Assembly (NCBI RefSeq): GCF_036387535.1
Contig: NZ_DASVTO010000084.1
Coordinates: 1-21,385 of the forward strand
From: Sphingomonas_R sp036387535
GTDB taxonomy: Bacteria; Pseudomonadota; Alphaproteobacteria; Sphingomonadales; Sphingomonadaceae
Length of the DNA: 21,385 nt
Reading direction: 5' to 3'
Part shown: positions 1 to 6,355 of the stretch, in pieces
Numbering within the stretch: the stretch's first letter is position 1
Layout: each line of letters opens with the position of its first letter
Notes under the pieces: model-generated
Database searches by the model: none
Seen by the model: only the letters and a program-made list of their open reading frames with translations
What the model was told of the DNA's origin: nothing
Made by a program: the position numbers and the translations under genes

Positions 1-92
1 GCATCTTCACGCTGCAAAAGCAGGTACGGCGCGACCAGCGACCACTCCTCGGCGCTGACGTCAGACGGATACGGCTTGCGGAAAATGCTCAT
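1..92 (-). CDS. IS5-family transposase, N-terminal fragment (runs off the window)
   Basis: On the minus strand an ATG at 92-90 opens a frame that stays open to the window edge and gives about 30 residues. They include the stretch YPSDVSAEEWSLVAPYLLL followed by REDA. This is the characteristic N-terminus of IS5-family DDE transposases (the DUF4096-type region), which usually begin with YPSD-x-(S/T)-x-x-E-W. The catalytic DDE residues would lie outside the window. A perfect inverted repeat (89-106) overlaps the start codon. Whether the transposase is intact cannot be judged here. Confidence 0.75.
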   Translation of the reverse strand, partial: MSIFRKPYPSDVSAEEWSLVAPYLLLQRED

Positions 93-106
93 CCAATACT
101 GGATGA
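89..106 (-). promoter_or_regulatory. Inverted repeat over the transposase start codon
   Basis: TCATCCA (89-95) and TGGATGA (100-106) are perfect complements around a 4-base loop. In the transposase mRNA the start codon (complement of 90-92) is inside one arm of the hairpin. Several insertion sequences are known to limit transposase translation with 5' mRNA structures. That function is an inference here. Confidence 0.4.
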
Positions 107-166
107 ATCACACCCGCTTCCAAGTCCATAACAGCCTCTAGTTCCGGTGCCGAGAAGGAGGCGTTC

Positions 167-1228
167 ATGGCGAAGACGGCACTGGTAGTTGGCGCGAGCG
201 GGATCGTCGGCAGCGCGACAGTAAAGCTGTTGGCAGAGCAGGGCTGGGCGGTGCACGGCCTCGCGCGGCGCCCAACGGATCAGGCGGGCGTGCATCCGGT
301 CGCGGTGGATCTTCAGGATGCGGCCGCGACCGCAGCGGCGGTGCGCCATCTGAACGCCGACGCCGTGTTCATCACCACCTGGCTGCGTCAGGACAGCGAG
401 GCGGCGAACATCCGCGTCAACTCGGCGATGGTCCGCAATCTGCTCAACGGCCTTCCCAAGCCCACCGGGCCGCGACACGTCGCGCTGGTCACCGGTCTCA
501 AGCATTATCTCGGGCCGTTCGAGGCGTACGGCAAGGGCACGTTGCCCCAGACGCCGTTCCGCGAGGAACAGGGTCGGCTCGACGTCGAGAATTTCTACTA
601 CGCGCAGGAGGACGAGGTGTTCGCCGCCGCTGCCCGCGATGGCTTCACCTGGAGCGTGCACCGCCCGCACACCGTCATCGGCCTTGCCGTCGGCAACGCC
701 ATGAACATGGGCACAACGCTGGCCGTCTACGCGACACTCTGCCGCGAAACGGGGCGGCCTTTCGTCTTTCCCGGCTCCGCGGCGCAATGGTCGGGGCTCA
801 CCGACATGACGGACGCCGGTCAGCTGGCCCGGCACCTGGTTTGGGCCGCGGAAACCGAGGCGGCGCACGACCAGGCATTCAACGTCGTCAATGGCGACAT
901 CTTTCGCTGGCAATGGATGTGGGGCCGCATCGCCCAATGGTTCGGGGTGGAAGCGGCGCTGTTCGACGGCACCGTTCGACCGCTCGAACAACAGATGGCG
1001 GACGACGCCGGGCTGTGGCGCGCGATCGCGACGCGTGCGCGGCTGGCCGAACCCGACCTCGGCCGTCTCGCCTCGCCTTGGCACACCGACGCCGATCTTG
1101 GCCGTCCCGTCGAGGTGGTCACGGACATGAGCAAGAGCCGGCGGTTCGGCTTCACTGACTATCAGCCGACCGACGATGCGTTCTTCGCGCTGTTCGAGCG
1201 GCTGCGTGCCGACCGTCTGATCCCCTGA
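167..1228 (+). CDS. PRISE-type NAD(P)H-dependent reductase (SDR superfamily)
   Basis: This 353-residue protein belongs to the atypical short-chain reductases of the progesterone 5-beta-reductase/iridoid synthase (PRISE) group. The nucleotide-binding glycine motif GASGIVG is at residues 9-15, and the ARRP at 33-36 is where this group binds the NADPH phosphate. The two catalytic positions of PRISE enzymes are present: the Lys of TGLKHY (K112) and the second Tyr of NFYY (Y145). Family members reduce activated C=C bonds of enones. The bacterial substrate cannot be read from the sequence. The ATG at 167 is preceded by a good ribosome site (AAGGAGG, about 155-161), which fixes the start. The IS end lies only 28 bp upstream, so the native promoter may have been displaced or replaced. 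No operon partner is visible; the next gene converges. Confidence 0.88.
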   Translation: MAKTALVVGASGIVGSATVKLLAEQGWAVHGLARRPTDQAGVHPVAVDLQDAAATAAAVRHLNADAVFITTWLRQDSEAANIRVNSAMVRNLLNGLPKPTGPRHVALVTGLKHYLGPFEAYGKGTLPQTPFREEQGRLDVENFYYAQEDEVFAAAARDGFTWSVHRPHTVIGLAVGNAMNMGTTLAVYATLCRETGRPFVFPGSAAQWSGLTDMTDAGQLARHLVWAAETEAAHDQAFNVVNGDIFRWQWMWGRIAQWFGVEAALFDGTVRPLEQQMADDAGLWRAIATRARLAEPDLGRLASPWHTDADLGRPVEVVTDMSKSRRFGFTDYQPTDDAFFALFERLRADRLIP

Positions 1229-1395
1229 CACCGGCGATGGCCGACTTCGACCGCGCGGATGATCGGCATCGCCCTTGTTGCGCGAAACGCAACCACGCAC
1301 CCGCACCCGTCGGTACGGTGCTCTCCGCCATCGGCGGACAGGCGAACGCACGCAAGCGACGGTGGCGAACGGTTTCCGGGCGACCATGAGGATCG

Positions 1396-2535
1396 TTATC
1401 CGATATCCGCCGCGTCCAGAAGCTGGGAAATGGCTGACCGCAGGGCGAAGTACCCCTTCGTCGTCCTTGGCCATGTGCGCTCGTCCCAGGCCCGGCGCAC
1501 CGGCATGCACGGCGGAAGCGCGGCAGCGGACGGGCCGACCGGCGCCCATGGCGCCACCACCGGCAGATCGCCCGCCCACCCGTCGGCGAACGGAACGACC
1601 GGGCAGCCATAATGCGCTTCCGCCCGGACCAGGGCATCTGCCATCGCGTCGCGGTCGGCGGAACGGACCTGCTCGGACGCGCCGTCGGCATGCGCGATCA
1701 GCCCGCCGATCGCCATGACGCGCGCACTGCCAAGATCGAGACTTTCAGGATGAAGATCGTCCAGATGCAGCAGCAGCGCCACCTCGCGATGGGGCAGGAT
1801 GGCGACGCGTGCCAGCGGCACCAGCGGGTGAGTGATGTCCTCGGTCAGCGGTTCCGGGTCTTCGTTCAGGCCGGTCGGGTTGAACCGGCCCTTGGTATAC
1901 CGCGCGATGTTCTCCGCCCGCGCGAGATACGCCTTGCCGCGCGTATGCAGACCGGCGACCCACCGCCATGACAGCGTATTGCTGGCCGGATCGCCGTCGA
2001 GCAGATGCTGCAGGAAGAATTCGGCGCCCAGCGCCCAGGGCAGGCGAAGCGTGAAGATCCAGATCGAGGCGAACCACATGCGCGCATGGTTGTGCAGCCA
2101 GCCATGCTCCACCAACTCCCGCGCCCAGTCGTCGAAGCCCGCGATGTTGGTGCGCCCGGCGATCGCCTGCTCATACACATGGCGGAGGCCGGAACTGACG
2201 GCAAGATCCGCGTGCCCGTCGATCACCTGCTGCTGGTACGTCGTCCAGATCGTGGGATGCGTTTCCAGATGCCCCTTGAAATAGCTGCGCCAGAAAACCT
2301 CCTGGACGAACTTCTCGGAACCTTCGCGGCCATGCGCGCCGATCGCCGCCGCGGCCACTTCGTCCTCCAGCACCAACCGCCGCCGCAGATAAGGCGACAG
2401 CGTGGACGTGGTGGGAACCGCGCCCGGCCCAAGGTCGGTGTTGCGGCGATCAGCATAGATCTCCCCGGACGACCGGACGAAATCGTCAAGCCGGGCAACG
2501 CCTACGGCGCGGGTGAACGCTGGGAAAACGGGCAT
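1396..2535 (-). CDS. Short photolyase/cryptochrome-like protein (FAD-binding domain only)
   Basis: The 379-residue product matches the helical FAD-binding domain of the DNA photolyase/cryptochrome family. Diagnostic pieces are TSTLSPYLRRR (43-53), WRSYFKGHLE (82-91), HGWLHNHARMW (144-154) and DGDPASNTLSWRWVAG (180-195), all of which line the FAD pocket in photolyases. Classical photolyases are about 450-500 residues and start with an alpha/beta antenna domain. Here the start lies about 43 residues before TSxLSPYL, so that domain is absent. Bacterial proteins of this short form exist, so this is probably not a truncation. Whether it repairs DNA or senses light is open. The start ATG (2535) has AGGGA about 8 bases upstream. 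The C-terminal third (after about 240) is not recognisable photolyase sequence and may be a separate region. It is monocistronic and convergent with the reductase at 167. Confidence 0.85.
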   Translation of the reverse strand: MPVFPAFTRAVGVARLDDFVRSSGEIYADRRNTDLGPGAVPTTSTLSPYLRRRLVLEDEVAAAAIGAHGREGSEKFVQEVFWRSYFKGHLETHPTIWTTYQQQVIDGHADLAVSSGLRHVYEQAIAGRTNIAGFDDWARELVEHGWLHNHARMWFASIWIFTLRLPWALGAEFFLQHLLDGDPASNTLSWRWVAGLHTRGKAYLARAENIARYTKGRFNPTGLNEDPEPLTEDITHPLVPLARVAILPHREVALLLHLDDLHPESLDLGSARVMAIGGLIAHADGASEQVRSADRDAMADALVRAEAHYGCPVVPFADGWAGDLPVVAPWAPVGPSAAALPPCMPVRRAWDERTWPRTTKGYFALRSAISQLLDAADIG

Positions 2536-2697
2536 ACGGCATCCCTACTGTATCGACGCACCTCGATGCGCCATCGAAGCCGCATAGCACAGGGCGTCCC
2601 GCAACAATGGTCGAGAGGAACGGCAGGCGCGATGTTGCGATTATGGTCAGGAAGACAGGACCACGACCTATTTCTAAGTCTCGCAAACCACTGAAGA

Positions 2698-2709
2698 TAC
2701 GCTAGCGTA
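2698..2709. promoter_or_regulatory. 12-bp perfect palindrome, possible operator
   Basis: TACGCTAGCGTA is a perfect 12-bp palindrome. It lies between the divergent photolyase-like and cation-transporter genes, about 160 bp upstream of the former's start. A palindrome of this length in an A/T-richer intergenic region fits a dimeric regulator site, but no regulator gene is adjacent and chance is not excluded. Confidence 0.25.
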
Positions 2710-2815
2710 ACCACCCTTTTAAGGCTGGCGTACGAAAGTGTCTACATTGACAGGCCTGTGCGCGCCAATGGGCGCGCTACGGATATCGACGAAACAGGCT
2801 CCCAAGCACCGTTTT

Positions 2816-2959
2816 CTAAGCGGTTAAGATGACGGGGCATTCGCGGCGTAAGTTCATCACGCCCACGACGCCGCGGCCCAGGTCCCGGGTGAAGGCGGTG
2901 CCGTCGTCCAGAACGGCACAGACTTCGCAGTCGTGAAATTCACGCTGTTCACGCCGCAA
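2816..2959 (-). pseudogene. Coding-like fragment or very small gene, unidentified
   Basis: On the minus strand, a frame from a TTG at 2959 to TAG at 2816 encodes 47 residues including EVCAVLDDGTAFTRDLGRG and ending in ECPVILTA. From about residue 20 onward nearly every third codon position is G or C, as in the real genes around it, and the residue mix is protein-like. The open frame continues upstream to a stop near 3070 without ATG or GTG, overlapping the start of the cation-transporter gene on the other strand, and the TTG has no clear ribosome site. It is most simply the 3' remnant of a gene whose beginning was lost. A small TTG-started gene is the alternative. I do not recognise the family. 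Confidence 0.3.
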
Positions 2960-3050
2960 CAGCGCACGATGAGCCAGTAGCAGGGGGTATCGCCAAACCG
3001 CGACTGCCAGGGCGGTTTGTATCGGTGGGGCGGGGTGGTAAGGGCTGCCG

Positions 3051-4001
3051 ATGCACGACCCTGCGGGACATCATCATCACGAGCGCGGGCAGGGGCATGG
3101 CGGCCCCGGCCATCATCATGATCATGCCGCCGGCGCCAATGCGCGCATGCTGGGCTGGGCGCTGGCGCTGACCGCTTTCTACCTGGCGGCGGAGGTGGTG
3201 GGCGCGTTCTGGTTCAACAGCCTGGCGCTGCTGTCCGACGCGGCGCACATGATGACGGACGTCGCGACGTTGGTGATCGCGTTGCTGGCGATCCGGATCG
3301 GTGCCAAGCCCGCCGACGACCGCCGCACCTTTGGTTATCAGCGGTTCGAGATCCTGGCGGCGGCGTTCAACGCGCTGCTGCTGTTCGCGGTCGCGATCTA
3401 TGTGCTGGTGGAGGCGGTGCAGCGGTTCCGCACGCCCGAACCGGTGCAGTCCAACGGCATGCTGGCGATCGCGGTGCTGGGCCTGGCGGTGAACATGCTG
3501 TCGATGCGCCTGCTGATGGCGGGCAAGGACAGCAATCTGAACATGAAGGGTGCCTATCTGGAGGTATGGGCCGATGCGATCGGGTCGGTCGGCGTGATCG
3601 CGGGGGCGCTGGCGATCCGGTGGACCGGCCGCACCTGGATCGATCCGGTGGTGGCGGTAGCGATCGGGCTATGGGTGGTGCCGCGAACCTGGACGCTGTT
3701 GCGGGATACGGTCAACGTGCTGCTGGAAGGCGTGCCGGGCGGGTTGAGCCTGCCCGAAATCCGCCAGGGGATCGGCGTCCTGGACGGGGTGGGTGGGGTT
3801 CACGACCTGCACGTCTGGTCGGTCGCGTCGGACAGCGTCAGTTGCACCGTGCATGTCGAATTGCAGCACGGGGCGGATCCAGACGGGGTCAGGCGGTCGG
3901 TGGAGCGGTTGCTGGGCACGCGATTCGGGATCGCGCATTGCACGATCCAGACCGAGGCGATCGCGGAAGCCTGTGGCCACCGCGATCATCTGCACCCTTA
4001 G
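3051..4001 (+). CDS. Cation diffusion facilitator, CzcD-like Zn/Co/Cd efflux
   Basis: This is a 316-residue inner-membrane transporter of the CDF family that exports divalent cations in exchange for protons. The N-terminus (3-26) is a histidine-rich cytoplasmic tail with HHHH and HHHDH clusters that could bind metal. The second transmembrane segment carries SDAAHMMTD (62-70), giving the D63/H66/D70 metal ligands. The fifth carries EVWAD (171-175), with Glu where Zn-specific members such as ZitB have His; CzcD-type proteins share this LEVW(S/A)D form. The FGYQRFEILAA loop (94-104) and the C-terminal cytoplasmic domain (HDLHVWSV, then a ferredoxin-like fold) are typical. The ATG follows TAAGGG by about 8 bases. 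No adjacent czcABC genes or metal regulator are seen. Confidence 0.92.
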   Translation: MHDPAGHHHHERGQGHGGPGHHHDHAAGANARMLGWALALTAFYLAAEVVGAFWFNSLALLSDAAHMMTDVATLVIALLAIRIGAKPADDRRTFGYQRFEILAAAFNALLLFAVAIYVLVEAVQRFRTPEPVQSNGMLAIAVLGLAVNMLSMRLLMAGKDSNLNMKGAYLEVWADAIGSVGVIAGALAIRWTGRTWIDPVVAVAIGLWVVPRTWTLLRDTVNVLLEGVPGGLSLPEIRQGIGVLDGVGGVHDLHVWSVASDSVSCTVHVELQHGADPDGVRRSVERLLGTRFGIAHCTIQTEAIAEACGHRDHLHP

Positions 4002-4065
4002 GCTGCCGGATTCTCCCAGGCGACCGCGCTCGGGACGGACGGAACCGTGTAGGGGAGCAGCCGGG

Positions 4066-4437
4066 TTAGAGGACCGAGGCGTAGTAGCTGGACACGCGGC
4101 CGGCATAGGCACGGTCGAACACCGGTTCGCTGCTGCCGGTGAAGCTGGGGCCGCCTTCCAGCAGGCGTTTGTCCATCGACACGATATAGGCCACGTTTTC
4201 CGCATCATAGGTCAGCGACGACCAGGGCACAGGATAGAAATGCTGGCCGATGCCGAGCAGCCCGCCGATGCGCAGCACGGCATAGGTGACCTGGCCGGTG
4301 CGGCGATCGATCTTGAAGCTGGACACCGCGCCGAGCGAGTCGCCGTCGCGGGTGCGGACGGCCGTTCCGTCCACCTTGTGCGAGGAAATGAGGAAGTCGA
4401 CGTCTTCGTCAACGGCGGTACGGGCGGCGTCGGTCAT
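4066..4437 (-). CDS. PRC-barrel domain protein
   Basis: This is a 123-residue soluble protein with one PRC-barrel domain spanning roughly residues 12-90. It starts with the typical strand and turn S-x-K-V-x-G-T-x-V-x-x-x-x-G-D-x-L-G and continues with F-K-I-D-R-R-T-G-Q-V-T-Y-A-V-L. No signal peptide or membrane segment is visible. PRC-barrel proteins are small beta-barrel adaptors, and the short bacterial ones are often induced by general stress in alphaproteobacteria. The start ATG (4437) has a GGAG about 8 bases upstream. A GGAAC-N16-GGTT promoter (4466-4490) lies at the right distance, which supports stress control. The C-terminal 30 residues (FTGSSEPVFDRAYAGR) are outside the domain. The molecular function is unknown. 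Confidence 0.88.
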   Translation of the reverse strand: MTDAARTAVDEDVDFLISSHKVDGTAVRTRDGDSLGAVSSFKIDRRTGQVTYAVLRIGGLLGIGQHFYPVPWSSLTYDAENVAYIVSMDKRLLEGGPSFTGSSEPVFDRAYAGRVSSYYASVL

Positions 4438-4465
4438 GCGAAGTCTCCGATGGATCGGAGCAGAG

Positions 4466-4490
4466 AACCGTTACGGGGGCGGTGTGTTCC
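4466..4490 (-). promoter_or_regulatory. Sigma-EcfG-like (general stress) promoter of the PRC-barrel gene
   Basis: On the minus strand, GGAAC (complement of 4486-4490) is followed by 16 bases and then GGTT (complement of 4466-4469). The alphaproteobacterial general stress sigma factor EcfG recognises GGAAC-N16/17-CGTT, so this is one base off. It ends 28 bp before the start codon, leaving room for a short leader with the ribosome site. Confidence 0.55.
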
Positions 4491-4531
4491 CGGCCGACGC
4501 CGATCGCGCGTCCGCCCGACGCCGTTTTCCG

Positions 4532-5314
4532 TCAGTCGCGATAGTCGAAGCTGCGCGCCTGCTGCCCGATCAGTGTGACTTCCACCCGGCGGTTGCGCTG
4601 GCGTCCGGCCGGCGTGGCATTGGTCGCGACCGGTGCGGTTTCACCGAACCCCTGCACCCGGAAGCGTGCCCGGTCGACACCCATGTCGGCCAGTGCCAGG
4701 CGCACGGTGGCGGCGCGGCGTTCGGACAGCGACCGGTTTGCGACGGTGGTGCCGACCGAATCGGTGTGCCCGTCGATCCGCACCCGGATGGCGCGATGCG
4801 TACGGAGATAGCCGGCAAGCGGGCGCAAACGATCCGCGGCACCGGGGCGCAATTCGGCGCTGCCGGTGCGGAACAGCACGTCCTGCAGCGTGAACATGGC
4901 GCCGTACCGGGTCTGGCGCATGCCATAATCGCGCATGCCGCGCCGATCCCAGCCGCCGTCCGCGTGGACCGCGACCGGGACCGCGACGACCCTGTCGCGC
5001 GCATCCCAGTCGAAACGGCCGCGGTCGCGACCGGCGATACGCGCGAAGGCGATGTTGGCCTCTGCCGCCTCGCGCCGGTTGATGCGGCCATCGTCATTGG
5101 CGTCGAAATTGCGGATCACGAACGCCCGGCCACGGCCGGTTTCGCGCAGTGCGGGATCAAGATCGCGAACGCCCTGCCCCACGAGCAGGATATCGCGGTC
5201 GCCGCGCCGACCGCCGCTCCAGTCCCAGCGATCCTGCGCGGATGCGGTGGCGGGCAGCGCGGCCAGCGTCAGCGTGCCCAAGGTGGCGGCGAGCATCATT
5301 TTGCCGAGTGTCAT
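4532..5314 (-). CDS. Exported EF-hand/OmpA-domain protein
   Basis: The 260-residue protein begins with a Sec signal peptide (1-26, cleavage after ATASA). A single EF-hand loop follows at 71-82 (DANDDGRINRRE), with D71, N73, D75, N79 and E82 in the calcium-binding positions. The C-terminal half (about 140-250) is an OmpA/MotB peptidoglycan-binding domain with FRTGSAELRPGA, DGHTDSVG (181-188), NRSLSERRA and the basic NRRVEVTL end. It probably sits in the periplasm or on the inner face of the outer membrane, anchored to peptidoglycan. No beta-barrel or lipobox is seen. I chose the ATG at 5314 because GAAGGAG lies 7-8 bases upstream and the signal peptide starts there; the frame is open 28 codons further but without a ribosome site. 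The middle region (85-138), rich in R, D and W, is unassigned. Confidence 0.87.
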   Translation of the reverse strand: MTLGKMMLAATLGTLTLAALPATASAQDRWDWSGGRRGDRDILLVGQGVRDLDPALRETGRGRAFVIRNFDANDDGRINRREAAEANIAFARIAGRDRGRFDWDARDRVVAVPVAVHADGGWDRRGMRDYGMRQTRYGAMFTLQDVLFRTGSAELRPGAADRLRPLAGYLRTHRAIRVRIDGHTDSVGTTVANRSLSERRAATVRLALADMGVDRARFRVQGFGETAPVATNATPAGRQRNRRVEVTLIGQQARSFDYRD

Positions 5315-5455
5315 GCGTCGGTCTCCTTCATAACGGATGCCCGGCTTCGGCCACACGCGTTGAATATGGGATGAGCCGGGTCGGCAGCCCTGGTTCATCC
5401 TGGTGGAGTGACGGCCGAAACCGGCCTAAGCAGGATGCGGGCAGAGGAGACCATG

Positions 5456-6355
5456 ATGCACGATGACGATCCGGTGCTGCAGACGCTGATGCCGGCGACG
5501 CACGATCTGGGCGGGTTCAAGGTCCATCGCACCCTGCCGCATCGCGACCGCACGATGGTGGGGCCGTTCGTGTTCTTCGACCAGATGGGGCCCGCGCACC
5601 TGCCGGTGGGCGAAGGGATCGACGTGCGGCCGCACCCGCACATCGCGCTGTCGACCGTGACCTATCTGTTCGACGGGGCGATCGATCATCGCGATTCGCT
5701 GGGGACGATCCAGACGATCGAGGCGGGCGCGGTGAACCTGATGACCGCCGGCGCCGGAATCGTGCATTCGGAACGGTCGCCGGTGATCGAACGCGCCAAG
5801 GGGCCGCCGCTGTCGGGGATCCAGACCTGGCTGGCGTTGCCCGACGGGCGCGAGGAGATCGACCCCGCGTTCGAACATGTCGCGGCGGAGGCATTGCCGG
5901 TGTTCGGCGATGCGCGTGCGCGGGCCACGGTCATCATGGGCAGCCTGTGGGGCAAGACGTCGCCGGTCACCGCCCATGCGCCCACCATCTATGCCGACAT
6001 CGTGCTGGAGGCGGGCGGCGCGGTGCCGATCGATGCGGATGCGGACGAACGCGCGCTGTACCTGGTAGACGGCGCGGCCACGATCGACGGGCGCCCGCTG
6101 GAAAAGATGGCGCTGATGCTGTTGAAGCCCGGGATCGTAGCGACATTGCGGTCGGAGGGCGGCGCGCGCGTGATGCTGGCCGGCGGCGGCGCGTTCGCCA
6201 CCCCGCGCCACGTATGGTGGAACTTCGTCTCCTCGTCCCGCGACCGGATCCGCCAGGCGCGCGAGGACTGGAAGGCCGGGCGGTTCGCGACGGTGCCGGG
6301 CGACCCCGACTATATCCCGATCCCCGATGTCCCCAAGACGGTGAGCTACCCATGA
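5456..6355 (+). CDS. Pirin family protein (bicupin)
   Basis: The 299-residue product is a two-cupin pirin. The metal site of the N-terminal cupin is complete: H60 and H62 in RPHPH, and H104 and E106 in GIVHSE, with TVTYLFDG between them. Bacterial pirins bind iron or another metal. Some act as quercetin 2,3-dioxygenases and others as regulators, so the substrate cannot be assigned. The second of two adjacent ATG codons (5453, 5456) is favoured because AGGAG at 5445-5449 then has a 6-base spacer. The stop overlaps the start of the following hydrolase (ATGA), so the two are translationally coupled. The C-terminal region has the usual pirin ending with FV-(x)5-RI-x-QA-(x)2-DW. Confidence 0.9.
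   Translation: MHDDDPVLQTLMPATHDLGGFKVHRTLPHRDRTMVGPFVFFDQMGPAHLPVGEGIDVRPHPHIALSTVTYLFDGAIDHRDSLGTIQTIEAGAVNLMTAGAGIVHSERSPVIERAKGPPLSGIQTWLALPDGREEIDPAFEHVAAEALPVFGDARARATVIMGSLWGKTSPVTAHAPTIYADIVLEAGGAVPIDADADERALYLVDGAATIDGRPLEKMALMLLKPGIVATLRSEGGARVMLAGGGAFATPRHVWWNFVSSSRDRIRQAREDWKAGRFATVPGDPDYIPIPDVPKTVSYP

Larger units (their letters stand above)
1..138 (-). mobile_element. IS5-type insertion sequence, one end (rest outside window)
   Basis: The element is recognised from the transposase start it carries (2-92, minus strand). The terminal inverted repeat appears to begin at about 138 and reads inward, on the minus strand, as GAGGCTGTTATGGACTTGG. The bases TA at 139-140 could be half of the short target duplication typical of IS5-family elements. 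The other end lies outside the window, so neither the duplication nor completeness can be checked. The element sits directly upstream of the reductase gene at 167. The boundary is an estimate from sequence character, not from a match to a named IS. Confidence 0.7.
2536..3050. other. 515-bp stretch without a complete gene
   Basis: This segment separates the photolyase-like gene (-) from the cation transporter (+), so both genes should have their promoters here. No full-length gene with a normal start is convincing. It contains a 12-bp perfect palindrome (2698-2709), a palindrome ACAGGCCTGT (2750-2759), a small hairpin GCGCGCC-AATG-GGCGCGC (2760-2777) and a minus-strand coding-like fragment (2816-2959). 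TTGACA occurs at 2747-2752, but no -10 lies at the right distance. The part from about 2640 to 2750 is visibly richer in A/T than the flanking genes. Confidence 0.6.

Noticed and set aside
1324..1338. Hairpin TCCGCC-ATC-GGCGGA as a shared terminator between convergent genes
   Set aside because: The stem is only 6 bp with no T-run. The position is suitable, but the evidence is too weak to call.
89..1579. 496-codon open frame on the minus strand
   Set aside because: It is a shadow of the PRISE reductase and shows no recognisable domain.
2760..2777. Hairpin GCGCGCC-AATG-GGCGCGC as a terminator
   Set aside because: No T-run follows on either strand, and it lies between divergent genes where no terminator is needed.
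4039..4065. GGAAC followed 18 bases later by GGTT on the plus strand
   Set aside because: It resembles an EcfG promoter, but the spacing is off and it points into the antisense of the PRC-barrel gene.
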